Counted from the stretch's first letter, positions 51,779 to 60,397 are shown. The stretch: 60,841 nt of DNA from an uncultured Sutterella sp. (GCA_900545275.1 UQYG01000015.1:1-60841), one strand, 5' to 3'. Notes: a model not told the origin generated them from the sequence alone. Numbers and translations are program-made.

Positions 51779-53893
51779 TTATTCGTTGTCGGCGAGGAGA
51801 GCCTTCATCGAGAGACGCACGCGTCCCTTTTCATCGGCTTCGATCACCTTGACGCGGACCTTCTGGCCTTCCTTGAGGTAGTCGGAGACCTGGTTGACGC
51901 GTTCACGGGCGATCTGGCTGATGTGAAGGAGGCCGTCCTTGCCCGGCAGGAGAGAGACGATGGCGCCGAAGTCGAGGAGGCGCTGCACCGTGCCTTCGTA
52001 GATCTGGCCGACTTCGACTTCGGCCGTGATCTCTTCGATGCGGCGGCGGGCTTCGGCGACGCGGGCCATGTCGGGGCTCGAAATCGTGACGGTGCCGTCG
52101 TCTTCGACGTTGATCGTCGTGCCGGTTTCTTCCGTGAGACCGCGGATGACGGAACCGCCCTTGCCGATCACGTCGCGGATCTTTTCCGGATTGATCTTGA
52201 AGGAGACCATGCGCGGAGCGAAGTCGGAGAGTTCGTGCGCGCCGCCGCCGGCCATTTCGTGCATGCGGCCGAGAATGTGCTGACGGCCGTCGTGGGCCTG
52301 CGCGAGAGCGGCCTGCATGATTTCGGGCGTGATGCCTTCGATCTTGATGTCCATCTGCAGAGCCGTGACGCCTTCGGCCGTGCCGGCGACCTTGAAGTCC
52401 ATGTCGCCCAGGTGGTCTTCGTCGCCGAGAATGTCGGTGAGGACCGCGAACTTGTTGCCTTCCTTGATGAGGCCCATGGCGACGCCCGCGACGTAGTCCT
52501 TGAGCGGAACGCCCGCGTCGAGCATCGAGAGGCAGCCGCCGCAAACGGAGGCCATCGAGGAGGAACCGTTCGATTCCGTGATTTCGGAAACAACGCGGAT
52601 CGTGTACTGGAATTCGTCGGCCGACGGGAGGACGGCCTTCAGGGCGCGCTTGGCGAGACGGCCGTGACCGATTTCGCGGCGCTTGGGCGAGCCCACGCGG
52701 CCCGTTTCGCCCGTGGCAAACGGGGGCATGTTGTAGTGGAGCATGAAGCGCTCGTGCGTTTCTTCGCAGAGGCCGTCGACGATCTGTTCGTCCTGCTTCG
52801 TGCCGAGCGTCGTCGTGACGAGGGCCTGAGTTTCGCCGCGGGTGAAGAGGGCGGAACCGTGGGTGCGCGGAAGAACGCTCTGGCGGATTTCGATCGGACG
52901 GACCGTGCGCGTGTCGCGGCCGTCGATGCGGGGTTCGCCGTTGAGGATCTTGGAGCGAACGAGCTTGGCTTCGAGTTCAAAGAGGATGCCGTGGACTTCG
53001 TTCATGTCCGGGGCTTCCGTGCCGGCGGCTTCGGCGTCGGCCGTGAGCTGGGCTTCGACGGCGGCGTAGACTTCGCGCAGCTTTTCCATGCGGGCCTGCT
53101 TGGAGCGGATCGCATAGGCGGCCTTGAGGCCTTCGTCGGAGAGTTCGACGATGCGGGCGATGAGGGCTTCGTTCTTCGGAGCGGGGGCCCAGTCCCAGGC
53201 GGGCTTGCCGGCTTCGGCGACGAGTTCGTTGATCGCGGTGACGGCGGCCTGCAGAGCCTTGTGACCCGTCACGACGGCTTCGAGCATCGTGGCTTCGGGA
53301 AGGATGTCGGCTTCGGATTCAACCATGAGGACGGCGCGTTCCGTACCGGCGACGACGAGGTCGAGGCGCGAGCGCTTGAGCTGCTCGGTGGTCGGGTTGA
53401 TCACGAAGGCGTCGTCGATGTAGCCCACGCGGCAGGCGCCGATCGGGCCGCGGAAGGGAATGCCCGAAAGCGAGAGGGCGGCGGAGGCGCCGATCATCGC
53501 GGGAATGTCCGGATCGATCATCGGATCGGCCGAGAGGACGTGAATGATGACCTGCACTTCATTGAAGAAGCCGTCCGGGAAGAGCGGGCGGATCGGGCGG
53601 TCGATGAGGCGGGAAGTGAGCGTTTCCTTTTCCGAGGGACGGCCTTCGCGCTTGAAGAAGCCCCCGGGGATCTTGCCGGCGGCGTAGGTCTTTTCAATGT
53701 AGTCGACCGTGAGCGGGAAGAAGTCCTGGCCGGGCTTAGTTTCCTTCTTGGCGACGACCGTGGCGAGCACGACCGTGTCGCCCATCTGGCAGACGCAGGC
53801 GCCGGTGGCCTGGCGGGCGATTTCGCCCGTCGTCAACGTCACCTGGTGGGCGCCGAACTGGAAGGACTTCGAAACCTTGTGGAACATGGACAT
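51779..53893 (-). CDS. pnp: Polyribonucleotide nucleotidyltransferase
   Basis: Encodes 704 residues from the ATG at 53893, 10 bases after GAGG. Two RNase PH-like core domains with an intervening helical domain occupy about 1-550. KH (IGKGGSVIRGLTEETGTTIN) and S1 (GQIYEGTVQRLLDFGAIVSL) domains follow. It degrades RNA by phosphorolysis as part of the degradosome. It lies 242 bases after rpsO, the conserved order, with a hairpin between the two. Confidence 0.97.
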   Translation of the reverse strand: MSMFHKVSKSFQFGAHQVTLTTGEIARQATGACVCQMGDTVVLATVVAKKETKPGQDFFPLTVDYIEKTYAAGKIPGGFFKREGRPSEKETLTSRLIDRPIRPLFPDGFFNEVQVIIHVLSADPMIDPDIPAMIGASAALSLSGIPFRGPIGACRVGYIDDAFVINPTTEQLKRSRLDLVVAGTERAVLMVESEADILPEATMLEAVVTGHKALQAAVTAINELVAEAGKPAWDWAPAPKNEALIARIVELSDEGLKAAYAIRSKQARMEKLREVYAAVEAQLTADAEAAGTEAPDMNEVHGILFELEAKLVRSKILNGEPRIDGRDTRTVRPIEIRQSVLPRTHGSALFTRGETQALVTTTLGTKQDEQIVDGLCEETHERFMLHYNMPPFATGETGRVGSPKRREIGHGRLAKRALKAVLPSADEFQYTIRVVSEITESNGSSSMASVCGGCLSMLDAGVPLKDYVAGVAMGLIKEGNKFAVLTDILGDEDHLGDMDFKVAGTAEGVTALQMDIKIEGITPEIMQAALAQAHDGRQHILGRMHEMAGGGAHELSDFAPRMVSFKINPEKIRDVIGKGGSVIRGLTEETGTTINVEDDGTVTISSPDMARVAEARRRIEEITAEVEVGQIYEGTVQRLLDFGAIVSLLPGKDGLLHISQIARERVNQVSDYLKEGQKVRVKVIEADEKGRVRLSMKALLADNE

Positions 53894-54087
53894 TTCGATG
53901 TTTCCTCTTTGCTGTGGCGGAAAGCTTCGAAGTCTGCGCCGCCCGAGGGCCGGAAGATCCGGAAACACGCTGCGGCATCAGGCGAAGGGCGGGGAGGATC
54001 CCCTCATCGGCTCATGTCGCAACGCGCGAAGTGTCCCTCGCGCCGGAACGGATTCGAAACGTTCCTTGGGGTGATGAAAATGCGACG

Positions 54088-54113
54088 ACGGCCTGTCCGA
54101 TGTGACAGGCCGT
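54088..54113 (-). terminator. Hairpin between rpsO and pnp
   Basis: ACGGCCTGTC (54088-54097) and GACAGGCCGT (54104-54113) form a perfect 10-bp stem. The T-run is weak and displaced. In E. coli the same junction carries a terminator and RNase III site regulating pnp; this hairpin may play that part. Confidence 0.55.
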
Positions 54114-54135
54114 TCGCTGAGATGAAATGCTCGAC

Positions 54136-54402
54136 TTACTTGCGGAGATTGAGGGCTTCAATCAGAGCGCGGTAAGCGTTGAGGTCGGTGCGCTTGAGGT
54201 AGTCAAGGAGCTTGCGGCGACGCGAAACCATGCGGAGAAGGCCGCGGCGGGAGTGGTGATCCTTGGCGTGAACCTTGAAGTGTTCCGTGAGGTGGTTGAT
54301 GCGGGCGGTCAGAAGAGCGACCTGCACTTCGGGCGATCCGGTGTCGCCTTCGGCGCGCTGGAACTTCGCAACGATCTCAGACTTGTTCATTTCAACGGAC
54401 AT
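54136..54402 (-). CDS. rpsO: Small ribosomal subunit protein uS15
   Basis: Encodes 88 residues from the ATG at 54402, with AGGAAATCAA upstream. GDTGSPEVQVALLTARINHLTEHFK and KDHHSRRGLLRMVSRRRKLLDYLK are the S15 signature. It binds the central domain of 16S rRNA. It is the leading gene of rpsO-pnp. Confidence 0.97.
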   Translation of the reverse strand: MSVEMNKSEIVAKFQRAEGDTGSPEVQVALLTARINHLTEHFKVHAKDHHSRRGLLRMVSRRRKLLDYLKRTDLNAYRALIEALNLRK

Positions 54403-54582
54403 TTGATTTCCTAAAACGTAAGAAATAAGGTGAACTTGCGGACACGAGCGTTGAGACTCGAGCCGTGGAATGCGTGATTGTACCCGTCTTTTCAGCGATG
54501 TGTGCGGGAAATGACGGGAATTTTTCGCCCCTGCGACCTTATTTGCAAAGGACCGCGCAGGACGGGACGGCAAACATGGAAA

Positions 54583-54610
54583 GGCCGCCCTCCCGAAGCG
54601 GGTGGCGGCC
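54583..54610 (-). terminator. Terminator after the amino-acid ABC permease gene
   Basis: GGCCGCC (54583-54589) and GGCGGCC (54604-54610) form the stem, with further pairing inside, then TTTCC on the minus strand. It shows that the transporter transcript ends without an ATPase gene. Confidence 0.7.
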
Positions 54611-54638
54611 GAAATCCCTGGGAGCCGAAGCTTTGGTC

Positions 54639-55304
54639 TCAGCGCTCGTCCGAGAGACGATAGCGGCGTTCGAGGAGACGCACGAGCTGCGAAATCGAGA
54701 GCGTGAGGATGAGGTAGATGAGCGCCACGCAGGTCCAGATTTCAATCGTCGCGTAAGTTTCCGCGATGACGAGCTGACCCGAGCGGGTGAGTTCTTCAAA
54801 ACCGATCACGGAAACGAGGGACGAGTCCTTCAGCATGGCGATGAATTCGTTGCCGAGCGGCGGAATGATGCGCTTGAAGGCCTGCGGGAGGATGATGTAG
54901 CGCATCGTCTGGCCGTAGGTCATGCCGAGTGAGAGCCCCGCGCGCATCTGGCCCTGCGAGATCGACTGAATGCCGCCGCGGAAGATTTCCGCGATGTAGG
55001 CGCCCGAATTCATCGAGCAGGCCGTCACCGCCGCGACGAAGGGATCGATGCGGGTGCCGAGGATGTTCGGGAGCGCGAAGTAGATGATGAAGATCTGAAT
55101 GAGGAGCGGCGTGCCGCGGATGAAGTCCACGTAGATCTTCGCGGGCATGTGCAGGAACCAGTGGCGCGAGAGCTGCGCCATGCCGAGGATGAGGCCGAGA
55201 ATGAGGCCGATGCCGACGGCGAGCGCCGTAATCTGCAGCGTGAGGCCCGCTCCCTTGATCAGAAGCGGCAGACATTGGGTGACGAGGGCGAAATCGAATT
55301 CCAT
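54639..55304 (-). CDS. Polar amino-acid ABC transporter permease
   Basis: Encodes 221 residues of the HisM/GlnP type. It has five hydrophobic helices, the GTPLLIQIFIIYFALP segment and the ATPase-docking loop AGLSLGMTYGQTMRYIILPQA. It pairs with the binding protein upstream (55411-56166). No ATPase gene lies on either side: rpsO follows after a terminator. It may borrow an ATPase from elsewhere. Confidence 0.9.
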   Translation of the reverse strand: MEFDFALVTQCLPLLIKGAGLTLQITALAVGIGLILGLILGMAQLSRHWFLHMPAKIYVDFIRGTPLLIQIFIIYFALPNILGTRIDPFVAAVTACSMNSGAYIAEIFRGGIQSISQGQMRAGLSLGMTYGQTMRYIILPQAFKRIIPPLGNEFIAMLKDSSLVSVIGFEELTRSGQLVIAETYATIEIWTCVALIYLILTLSISQLVRLLERRYRLSDER

Positions 55305-55341
55305 GGTTCAGCGTCGGGGACGGGATCGAAAGTGAGGGTGG

Positions 55342-55394
55342 AAAAACGGGAGCTCTCGGGCTCCCTTCGGTCCGCGGCCGTCCCGCAGGACGGC
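55342..55394 (-). terminator. Hairpins between binding-protein and permease genes
   Basis: GGGAGC/GCTCCC (55348-55353 with 55360-55365), with a T-run on the minus strand, plus a second stem GCCGTCC/GGACGGC (55377-55394). Such partial terminators typically let the binding protein be made in excess of the permease. Confidence 0.7.
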
Positions 55395-55410
55395 TCGGCG
55401 GTTTCGGAGA

Positions 55411-56166
55411 TTATTCGGCGAAGTACTTCTCGAAGATCTTCTTGCCTTCGCCCGAATCGTTCACGGCCTTGAGGCCGGCGTTGAGCTTCTGCAGCAGTTC
55501 GGCGTTGCCCTTCTTCACGGCGAAGCCGAAATCGGCGGCGTCATCGACGCCGGGCTGCAGCTGTACGCGTTTGGCGGCGCGGGGCTGGTTCTTCAGGAAG
55601 TAGGCGATGACGGGACGGTCGAGAATCACGGCGTCGCAGCCGCCCTGGGCAAGATCCATGAAGGCGTCGCTCGTCGTGTTGAAGCTCACCACGTCGGCGC
55701 CCTTGATGGACTTGGCCTTTTCGGCGCCCGTCGTGCCGATCTGCACGGCGATGCGCTTGCCTTCGAGGTCCTTCATGGTCTTCAACGTGCCCGCGTTCTT
55801 CTTCTGCACGAGAATCGAGAGGCCCGTCGTGTAGTAGGGCGTCGTGAAGTCGACGCGCTTGGCGCGCTCTTCCGTGATGGAGACGCCCGCGGCGATCACG
55901 TCGATCGTGCCGGAACTCAGGGCCGGAATCAGAGCGTCGAAGCCCATGTTGATGATTTCGACGTCGTAGCCCGCCTTGTCGGCGACGGCGCGGATGAGGT
56001 CCATGTCGTAGCCCGCGTAGGTCTTCGTGGCGGAGTCGAGATATTCGAACGGAGCGAAGGTCGGTTCCGTGCCGACGCGCAGCACGTCGCGCGCGACGGC
56101 GTTCGTGAAGGCGGTCGTGCAGAGGGCGGCGGTGCCGAGGGCGAAGAGGACTTTGCGCAGATTCAT
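55411..56166 (-). CDS. Polar amino-acid ABC transporter substrate-binding protein
   Basis: Encodes 251 residues with a signal peptide ending near AVARD. LRVGTEPTFAPFEYLDSATK, GYDMDLIRAVADKAGYDVEI and AAGVSITEERAKRVDFTTPYY are the bacterial SBP_bac_3 signature. It is a periplasmic binding protein for a polar amino acid; the ligand is unknown. The 313-base stretch 56167-56479 upstream holds its promoter region, a palindrome and the M20 gene terminator. Confidence 0.92.
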   Translation of the reverse strand: MNLRKVLFALGTAALCTTAFTNAVARDVLRVGTEPTFAPFEYLDSATKTYAGYDMDLIRAVADKAGYDVEIINMGFDALIPALSSGTIDVIAAGVSITEERAKRVDFTTPYYTTGLSILVQKKNAGTLKTMKDLEGKRIAVQIGTTGAEKAKSIKGADVVSFNTTSDAFMDLAQGGCDAVILDRPVIAYFLKNQPRAAKRVQLQPGVDDAADFGFAVKKGNAELLQKLNAGLKAVNDSGEGKKIFEKYFAE

Positions 56167-56342
56167 CGGGAGTTCCTTTTGGCTGAGTTTTGGTCAAGTG
56201 TCCCGCAAGAGGCCCCGGAGGGCCGGGACCGATCCGAGAGTGTTCGCTCATCATACGGAAAGCCCCGCGGGTTTATCGCGCGTGCGCGAAGTTAAATGAA
56301 GGTTCTTTGCGCTAAGTCGAGAGAAACCGCTATCGGTGGACA

Positions 56343-56354
56343 ATTGTCGACAAT
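56343..56354. promoter_or_regulatory. GntR-type palindromic operator candidate
   Basis: ATTGTCGACAAT is a perfect 12-bp palindrome of the kind bound by GntR/FCD regulators. It lies about 180 bases upstream of the amino-acid binding-protein start and 126 bases past the M20 hydrolase stop. No regulator gene is adjacent. Confidence 0.4.
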
Positions 56355-56408
56355 AGAGCGGGAATTGCTTACTGCGAGAGGCGTCAGAGGAGGGTTTTCC
56401 AAGAAGGC

Positions 56409-56441
56409 GAGGTCCCGCCCCGAGGGCGGGGACGGGACCTC
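56409..56441 (-). terminator. Terminator-like hairpin of the M20 operon
   Basis: GAGGTCCCG (56409-56417) and CGGGACCTC (56433-56441) pair, enclosing a CCCCG/CGGGG inner stem. The following minus-strand tract is only moderately T-rich. Confidence 0.6.
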
Positions 56442-56479
56442 TTCACACGGGGATGCGTGAGGGGGAAATGCGTCTTCGG

Positions 56480-57787
56480 TCAGGCGAAGGAGCGCATGTA
56501 TTCGAGGTATTCGGCCTTCGTGAGTTCGGGCTTGTGGGCCGCGCAGATGCGTTCGGCTTCGGCGGCGTCGTCCCAGAGAAGGTCGACGATCGTTCCGGCG
56601 AGCACCTGCGGGGTCTTCGTGAAGGCCGTCTTTTCGTCGGTGAGACGGTAGTTGGCGCCGTGGAGAACGCCCGAGACGCAGCCGACCCAGGGATGGACGA
56701 CCGGCATGAGGTGCGAGACGTCGCCCATGTCGGTGGAGCCCGCGGCGTGTTCGCCTTCCGTCACGAATTCGGCGCCGAAGATCTTTTCGGCGTTTGCGCG
56801 GAGCACCGCGCGGAAGTTTTCGTCGGGCTTCATCGGGAGGTAGCCCGCGAGGTCGTGGATGTCGCACTCGGCGCCGAGCGCCATGGCGCCCGCTTCGAGG
56901 GCGCGGTTGATGCGGGCGTTGACGTCCTTCATGGCGGGAAGGTTCGAGGCGCGCACGTAGCTTTCCATCTTCACGTAGTCGGGAATGACGTTCACGAGGT
57001 CGCCCCCGGCGTTGATGATCGGGTGGAAGCGCACGCAGTCGTCTTCGCGGAAGGTTTCGCGGATGGCGTTCACGCCCATGACGCCCATCATGGCGGCGTT
57101 GAGGGCGTTGACGCCCTTGTCGGGCGCGCCCGCAGCGTGTGCAGCCTTGCCGCGGTACGTGATGAGCTTGCCGATAAAGCCGTTCGAGGTGTTGCCCACC
57201 TGGAAGTTTCCTTCAGGGTGCGTCGCAGGATCGACGTGCATCTGCAGCGCCATGTCGACGTCGTCAAACCCGCCTTCGGCAATAATCTGGGCCTTGCCGC
57301 CCAAGAATTCGATCTTCTTTTCTTCGCGCAGCTTGTTGCGGTATTCGATCTCCACGTACTCTTCGGCCGGGACCGCGAAGAGCACGAGGTCGCCTCCGAG
57401 GTACTTCATGGCGTCGACGTCCTTCATCGCCATCGCGACGGCGACGAGGTTGGCGATCTGCACGTTGTGCCCGCAGCAGTGGGCCGCCCCGGTGACGGGG
57501 TCGCTCATCGGATGTTCGCGGCAGACGATGGCGTCGAGTTCGCCCAAAAGCGCCACCGTTCGGCGGTGGCCGGCGCCCGCGAGGCGGGCTTTGACGCCCG
57601 TGACGCCGAAGCCCGTTTCGTAGGCGATGCCGAGACGGTCGAAGGCTTCCCGCACCTTCGCGCTCGTCTTTACTTCCTTGTAGCCGAGTTCGGGCTCTTC
57701 GGCGATCGACATGCCGATCGCACGGATGTCATCGAGACGCTGTTCAATGGCGGCGCAAAGCGCAGCCTTCAGTTCTTCCTTGGTCAT
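56480..57787 (-). CDS. M20 family metallopeptidase/amidohydrolase
   Basis: Encodes 435 residues. ALLGELDAI with GAAHCCGHNVQIANLVAVA is the metal and catalytic centre (CGHN), AVPAEEYVEIE carries the Glu pair, and the inserted dimerisation domain (GNTSNGFIGKLITYRGKAAHA) follows. It is close to the aminoacylase/AbgB-like branch that hydrolyses N-acyl amino acids or p-aminobenzoyl-glutamate; the substrate is not established. It is the third gene of an operon with two membrane proteins, suggesting import and cleavage of one compound. Confidence 0.85.
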   Translation of the reverse strand: MTKEELKAALCAAIEQRLDDIRAIGMSIAEEPELGYKEVKTSAKVREAFDRLGIAYETGFGVTGVKARLAGAGHRRTVALLGELDAIVCREHPMSDPVTGAAHCCGHNVQIANLVAVAMAMKDVDAMKYLGGDLVLFAVPAEEYVEIEYRNKLREEKKIEFLGGKAQIIAEGGFDDVDMALQMHVDPATHPEGNFQVGNTSNGFIGKLITYRGKAAHAAGAPDKGVNALNAAMMGVMGVNAIRETFREDDCVRFHPIINAGGDLVNVIPDYVKMESYVRASNLPAMKDVNARINRALEAGAMALGAECDIHDLAGYLPMKPDENFRAVLRANAEKIFGAEFVTEGEHAAGSTDMGDVSHLMPVVHPWVGCVSGVLHGANYRLTDEKTAFTKTPQVLAGTIVDLLWDDAAEAERICAAHKPELTKAEYLEYMRSFA

Positions 57788-57828
57788 GGTGAAAATCTCT
57801 TTGAAGTCAAAGTGTCAAACGAACGAAA

Positions 57829-58293
57829 TCAGAAAATCCCTTCGAGGTGCAGCATGATTTCCGCGAGGAAGGTGGCGCAGAGGAAGCTGCCCGCCGCGAC
57901 GGCGAGCGCCACCGGGACGATGCGCCAGGAGAGCTGGCGGAAGGCTTCGAGGTCCTTGCCGAGGCACAAACCGCCGTAGGCGAGGATCGGGGTCGTGATG
58001 GCGAGGAAGTTCACCTGCTTCGTGTAGGAGAGGAGAACGTCCGAGCCCGGGAACTGCGGCAGCGACACGACGACGGCGATGAGCGACACCCAGAAGACCA
58101 TGGGGAGCTTCTTGAAGCCCGGGAGCATCGAGAGAAGGGCGCCGAGCGCGGAGATCGCGACGAGGATGAGGACGCCGATCGAGGGTTCGCCGATCGTCTT
58201 GATGTGGCCGCCCGCGAGATTCGAAATCAGGGTGAAGACGCCCGTAACGAGGAGGATGAAGAGGATGTCCTTCATTTTGGCGAGGTTCTGCAT
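57829..58293 (-). CDS. Small integral membrane protein of the M20 operon
   Basis: Encodes 154 residues with four to five hydrophobic segments (DILFILLVTGVFTLISNLAG, IGVLILVAISALGALLSML and others). I do not recognise a named family. AGGAAAAG lies upstream of the ATG. It sits between the DUF3100-type gene (29-base gap) and the M20 hydrolase (41-base gap). It is likely one half of a two-subunit transporter. Confidence 0.65.
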   Translation of the reverse strand: MQNLAKMKDILFILLVTGVFTLISNLAGGHIKTIGEPSIGVLILVAISALGALLSMLPGFKKLPMVFWVSLIAVVVSLPQFPGSDVLLSYTKQVNFLAITTPILAYGGLCLGKDLEAFRQLSWRIVPVALAVAAGSFLCATFLAEIMLHLEGIF

Positions 58294-58322
58294 GATTCTT
58301 TTCCTGTGTGTGGGTTACGGGG

Positions 58323-59102
58323 TCAGGCGTGCTTGCGGTTGCGCCGTTCCATGAAGAATTCGTAGATCTTGATCGTGACGGGCAGCGACACGAAGAGCGC
58401 GAAGTAGATGCCGAGGACCGAGGTCATCAGGTTGGCGGCCGCGGCGTAGGCCGAGACGAGTTCGGCTTCTCCGGGATAGGCCGCGATGATCGAGCCCGTG
58501 GCGGCGGCCATCATGCTCGCCGAACCGATGCCGGCGCCCATCGCCAGGGCGTGCGGGTGGAACCAGCCGAGCTGTGCGACGACGCCCGCGAGCACCGACA
58601 CCCAGAGGGCGCCGAAGACCGTCCCGCAGATGTACATGCCCATGACGCCGCGGCCTTCGGGCGAGTCCATCCCGAACTTCTCGCCGATGATGGCGACGTT
58701 GGCTTCGCGGTCGATCGAGTAGCAGGCGCCGATCGCTTCGCGGCGCATGCCGAGAAGAAGCGCGACAGGCAGACCGAAGATGAGCGTACCGAAGAAGTGG
58801 CCGAATTCCTGCATGATGAGGGCGAGCCCCGAATTGAGGAGCATCGAGAGGTTCGGACCGATGTCGAGGCCGATCTTGGCGATGAGCATGAGCATGGCGA
58901 TCGGCATGAAGTGCGAGGCGCGCTCCATCTGGGCGGCGTTCAGGATGCCCAGACGCGGCCAGGAGACGATGCCGCCCAAAACGAGGGCGTAGAGGAGAGG
59001 CAAGAGGACGACGAGTCCGAACTTTTGCATGCCGATCCACTCCGCCACGCAGACGATGAGAACGGCCAGAAGGTGCAGCTTCCAGTTTTTGATGAGGTCC
59101 AT
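58323..59102 (-). CDS. DUF3100-like integral membrane protein
   Basis: Encodes 259 residues from the ATG at 59102, with AGGAGCCC upstream. About seven hydrophobic segments occur; conserved-looking polar parts are the IAKIGLDIGPNLSMLLNSGLAL and GMYICGTVFGAL segments. It resembles DUF3100 membrane proteins, which are often seen beside M20 hydrolases. It is the first gene of the three-gene operon. A transport role is inferred from context only. Confidence 0.62.
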   Translation of the reverse strand: MDLIKNWKLHLLAVLIVCVAEWIGMQKFGLVVLLPLLYALVLGGIVSWPRLGILNAAQMERASHFMPIAMLMLIAKIGLDIGPNLSMLLNSGLALIMQEFGHFFGTLIFGLPVALLLGMRREAIGACYSIDREANVAIIGEKFGMDSPEGRGVMGMYICGTVFGALWVSVLAGVVAQLGWFHPHALAMGAGIGSASMMAAATGSIIAAYPGEAELVSAYAAAANLMTSVLGIYFALFVSLPVTIKIYEFFMERRNRKHA

Positions 59103-59281
59103 GAGAGGGCTCCTATGCGGGGTGCTGAACCGGTCGCGGTCGGTGCGCACGGAGGGCACGGATACAATGCGGCCCGAAAAACGGTGCGCCGGCGACAAAC
59201 CGGATCAATCAATGAATAAGAGGGTTGGAGAGACGCCGTCCGGGAGTCGGGGATGACGGCAAGAGGTCCCGCCCGTTCAGA

Positions 59282-59416
59282 TCAAGAACGGGAGGATGTA
59301 GAGGAGGAGCGGGAGGAGGAAGTGAGGACGGCCGAAAGCGCAACGAACGGGCGAACGTTGCAGAAGGAAATCGCTTGGGCGGGTAGGGCCCGCAATCGTC
59401 GATTGTTGTGTTGCAT
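59282..59416 (-). CDS. Possible 44-residue leader peptide
   Basis: An ATG at 59416 follows AAAGG after 7 bases. It encodes 44 residues starting MQHNNRRLRALPAQ and ending in a Ser-rich run. It lies between an FNR-type site and the membrane-protein operon. No attenuator with a T-run is visible after it, so this is weak. The rest of 59103-59555 shows no other gene. Confidence 0.2.
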   Translation of the reverse strand: MQHNNRRLRALPAQAISFCNVRPFVALSAVLTSSSRSSSTSSRS

Positions 59417-59513
59417 GGCGTAACCTTTCTTCCTTTGCGCGCCGGATCTCGGCGCGCTTTCGAATCACCTTAGCAGATTGAGGCGGAAAGAAAATTCAGG
59501 AATCGTCGAAATT

Positions 59514-59527
59514 TTGATTCGGATCAA
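59514..59527. promoter_or_regulatory. FNR/ANR-type binding site
   Basis: TTGATTCGGATCAA is a perfect match to TTGAT-N4-ATCAA, the FNR consensus. Downstream on the minus strand, TGCTAAGGT (59475-59467) could be an extended -10, which would place the site near -61 (class I position). It would then control transcription toward 59416 and the DUF3100-M20 operon. Confidence 0.6.
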
Positions 59528-59555
59528 TGAGGTTGCGCCATCCTCCATACCGTGT

Positions 59556-60200
59556 TTAGGGGATGATGCGGTGTTCCGGGAAGACGCGTCCCCAACCGCG
59601 CAGGAAGAATTTGGCGAAGGTTCCCGAGAGGAGCGCGGCGATGAGGGTTCCGAAGCCGAGCCCTTCGAAATCCCCGAAGGCGATCCAGGAGGCGACGGCG
59701 GCGCAGGTGACGATCACGACGTCGGCGCCCGTGCGCAGGTGTCCGAAGGAGCCTCCGAAGCGGCTCATGAGGGCGAGAACCGCCCCTTCGACGGGAAGAA
59801 CGATGAGGCGCGCGAAGACGAGGGCCGAGACGCCGAAGCCCACGACGGCGGAGCCGCCCGCCGCTTCGAGAAGCGCCCAGAGAAAGTTGGTGGGATGGAT
59901 GTTCGCGGTCGCACCCATGGCGATGTCGATCGTAAAGCCGAAGAGCGTCGCGGCCGACATTTGGCCCACGAACTTCTGCCACCAGCGTTCACGCGAGATG
60001 AAAAGCTGTGCGAGGAAAAAGAGGCCGTTCGTGATGACGACCCAAAGGCCCATGGAGAGGTGCGTGAGCCGCTGCATCACGTACGCAAAGGAACTCACCG
60101 TGCTCGTTCCCTCGCCCGCGCGGGTGACGAGGGCGATGCCGAGCGAAAGGGCCGAGAGGCCGAGAAAGAAAATGAGAAAGCGAACGGCCTTGTTTTTCAT
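59556..60200 (-). CDS. YczE/YitT-like membrane protein
   Basis: Encodes 214 residues from the ATG at 60200, with AGGAGA upstream (12-base spacing). It has about five to six hydrophobic segments. FFLGLSALSLGIALVTRAGEG and GTSTVSSFAYVM near the N-terminus match the YczE/YyaS/YitT family of unknown function. It is monocistronic, with a terminator just upstream from an earlier gene. Confidence 0.72.
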   Translation of the reverse strand: MKNKAVRFLIFFLGLSALSLGIALVTRAGEGTSTVSSFAYVMQRLTHLSMGLWVVITNGLFFLAQLFISRERWWQKFVGQMSAATLFGFTIDIAMGATANIHPTNFLWALLEAAGGSAVVGFGVSALVFARLIVLPVEGAVLALMSRFGGSFGHLRTGADVVIVTCAAVASWIAFGDFEGLGFGTLIAALLSGTFAKFFLRGWGRVFPEHRIIP

Positions 60201-60227
60201 ATGGCGGGGATCTCCTGAAGGTTTTGG

Positions 60228-60254
60228 AAAAAAAGAAGGACCCTGAAAGGGTCC
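60228..60254 (-). terminator. Terminator upstream of the YczE-like gene
   Basis: GGACCC (60238-60243) and GGGTCC (60249-60254) pair; on the minus strand TTC and a T-run follow. It belongs to a transcript coming from the right. Confidence 0.75.
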
Positions 60255-60338
60255 GCGCGCGCCGTCGGGATTCTTGCCCGGGCGTCGTCGTTTTGGTATG
60301 GGAAAACCCCAAAGTATACGCCGAAAATTTGTCTTCAC

Positions 60339-60373
60339 AAAAAGAGACGGCGCGGTCGGGCCCGCGCCGTCTC
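60339..60373 (-). terminator. Terminator of the ABC ATPase remnant
   Basis: GAGACGGCGCGG (60344-60355) and CCGCGCCGTCTC (60362-60373) form a 12-bp perfect stem, followed on the minus strand by TTTTTG. Confidence 0.88.
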
Positions 60374-60397
60374 AAAGGGTTTGTGCGAAATCGCCGC

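Noticed and set aside
59393..59405. CAATCG-T-CGATTG palindrome as an operator
   Set aside because: Short, with a central single base, and it overlaps the start of the small ORF; no regulator pattern is recognised.
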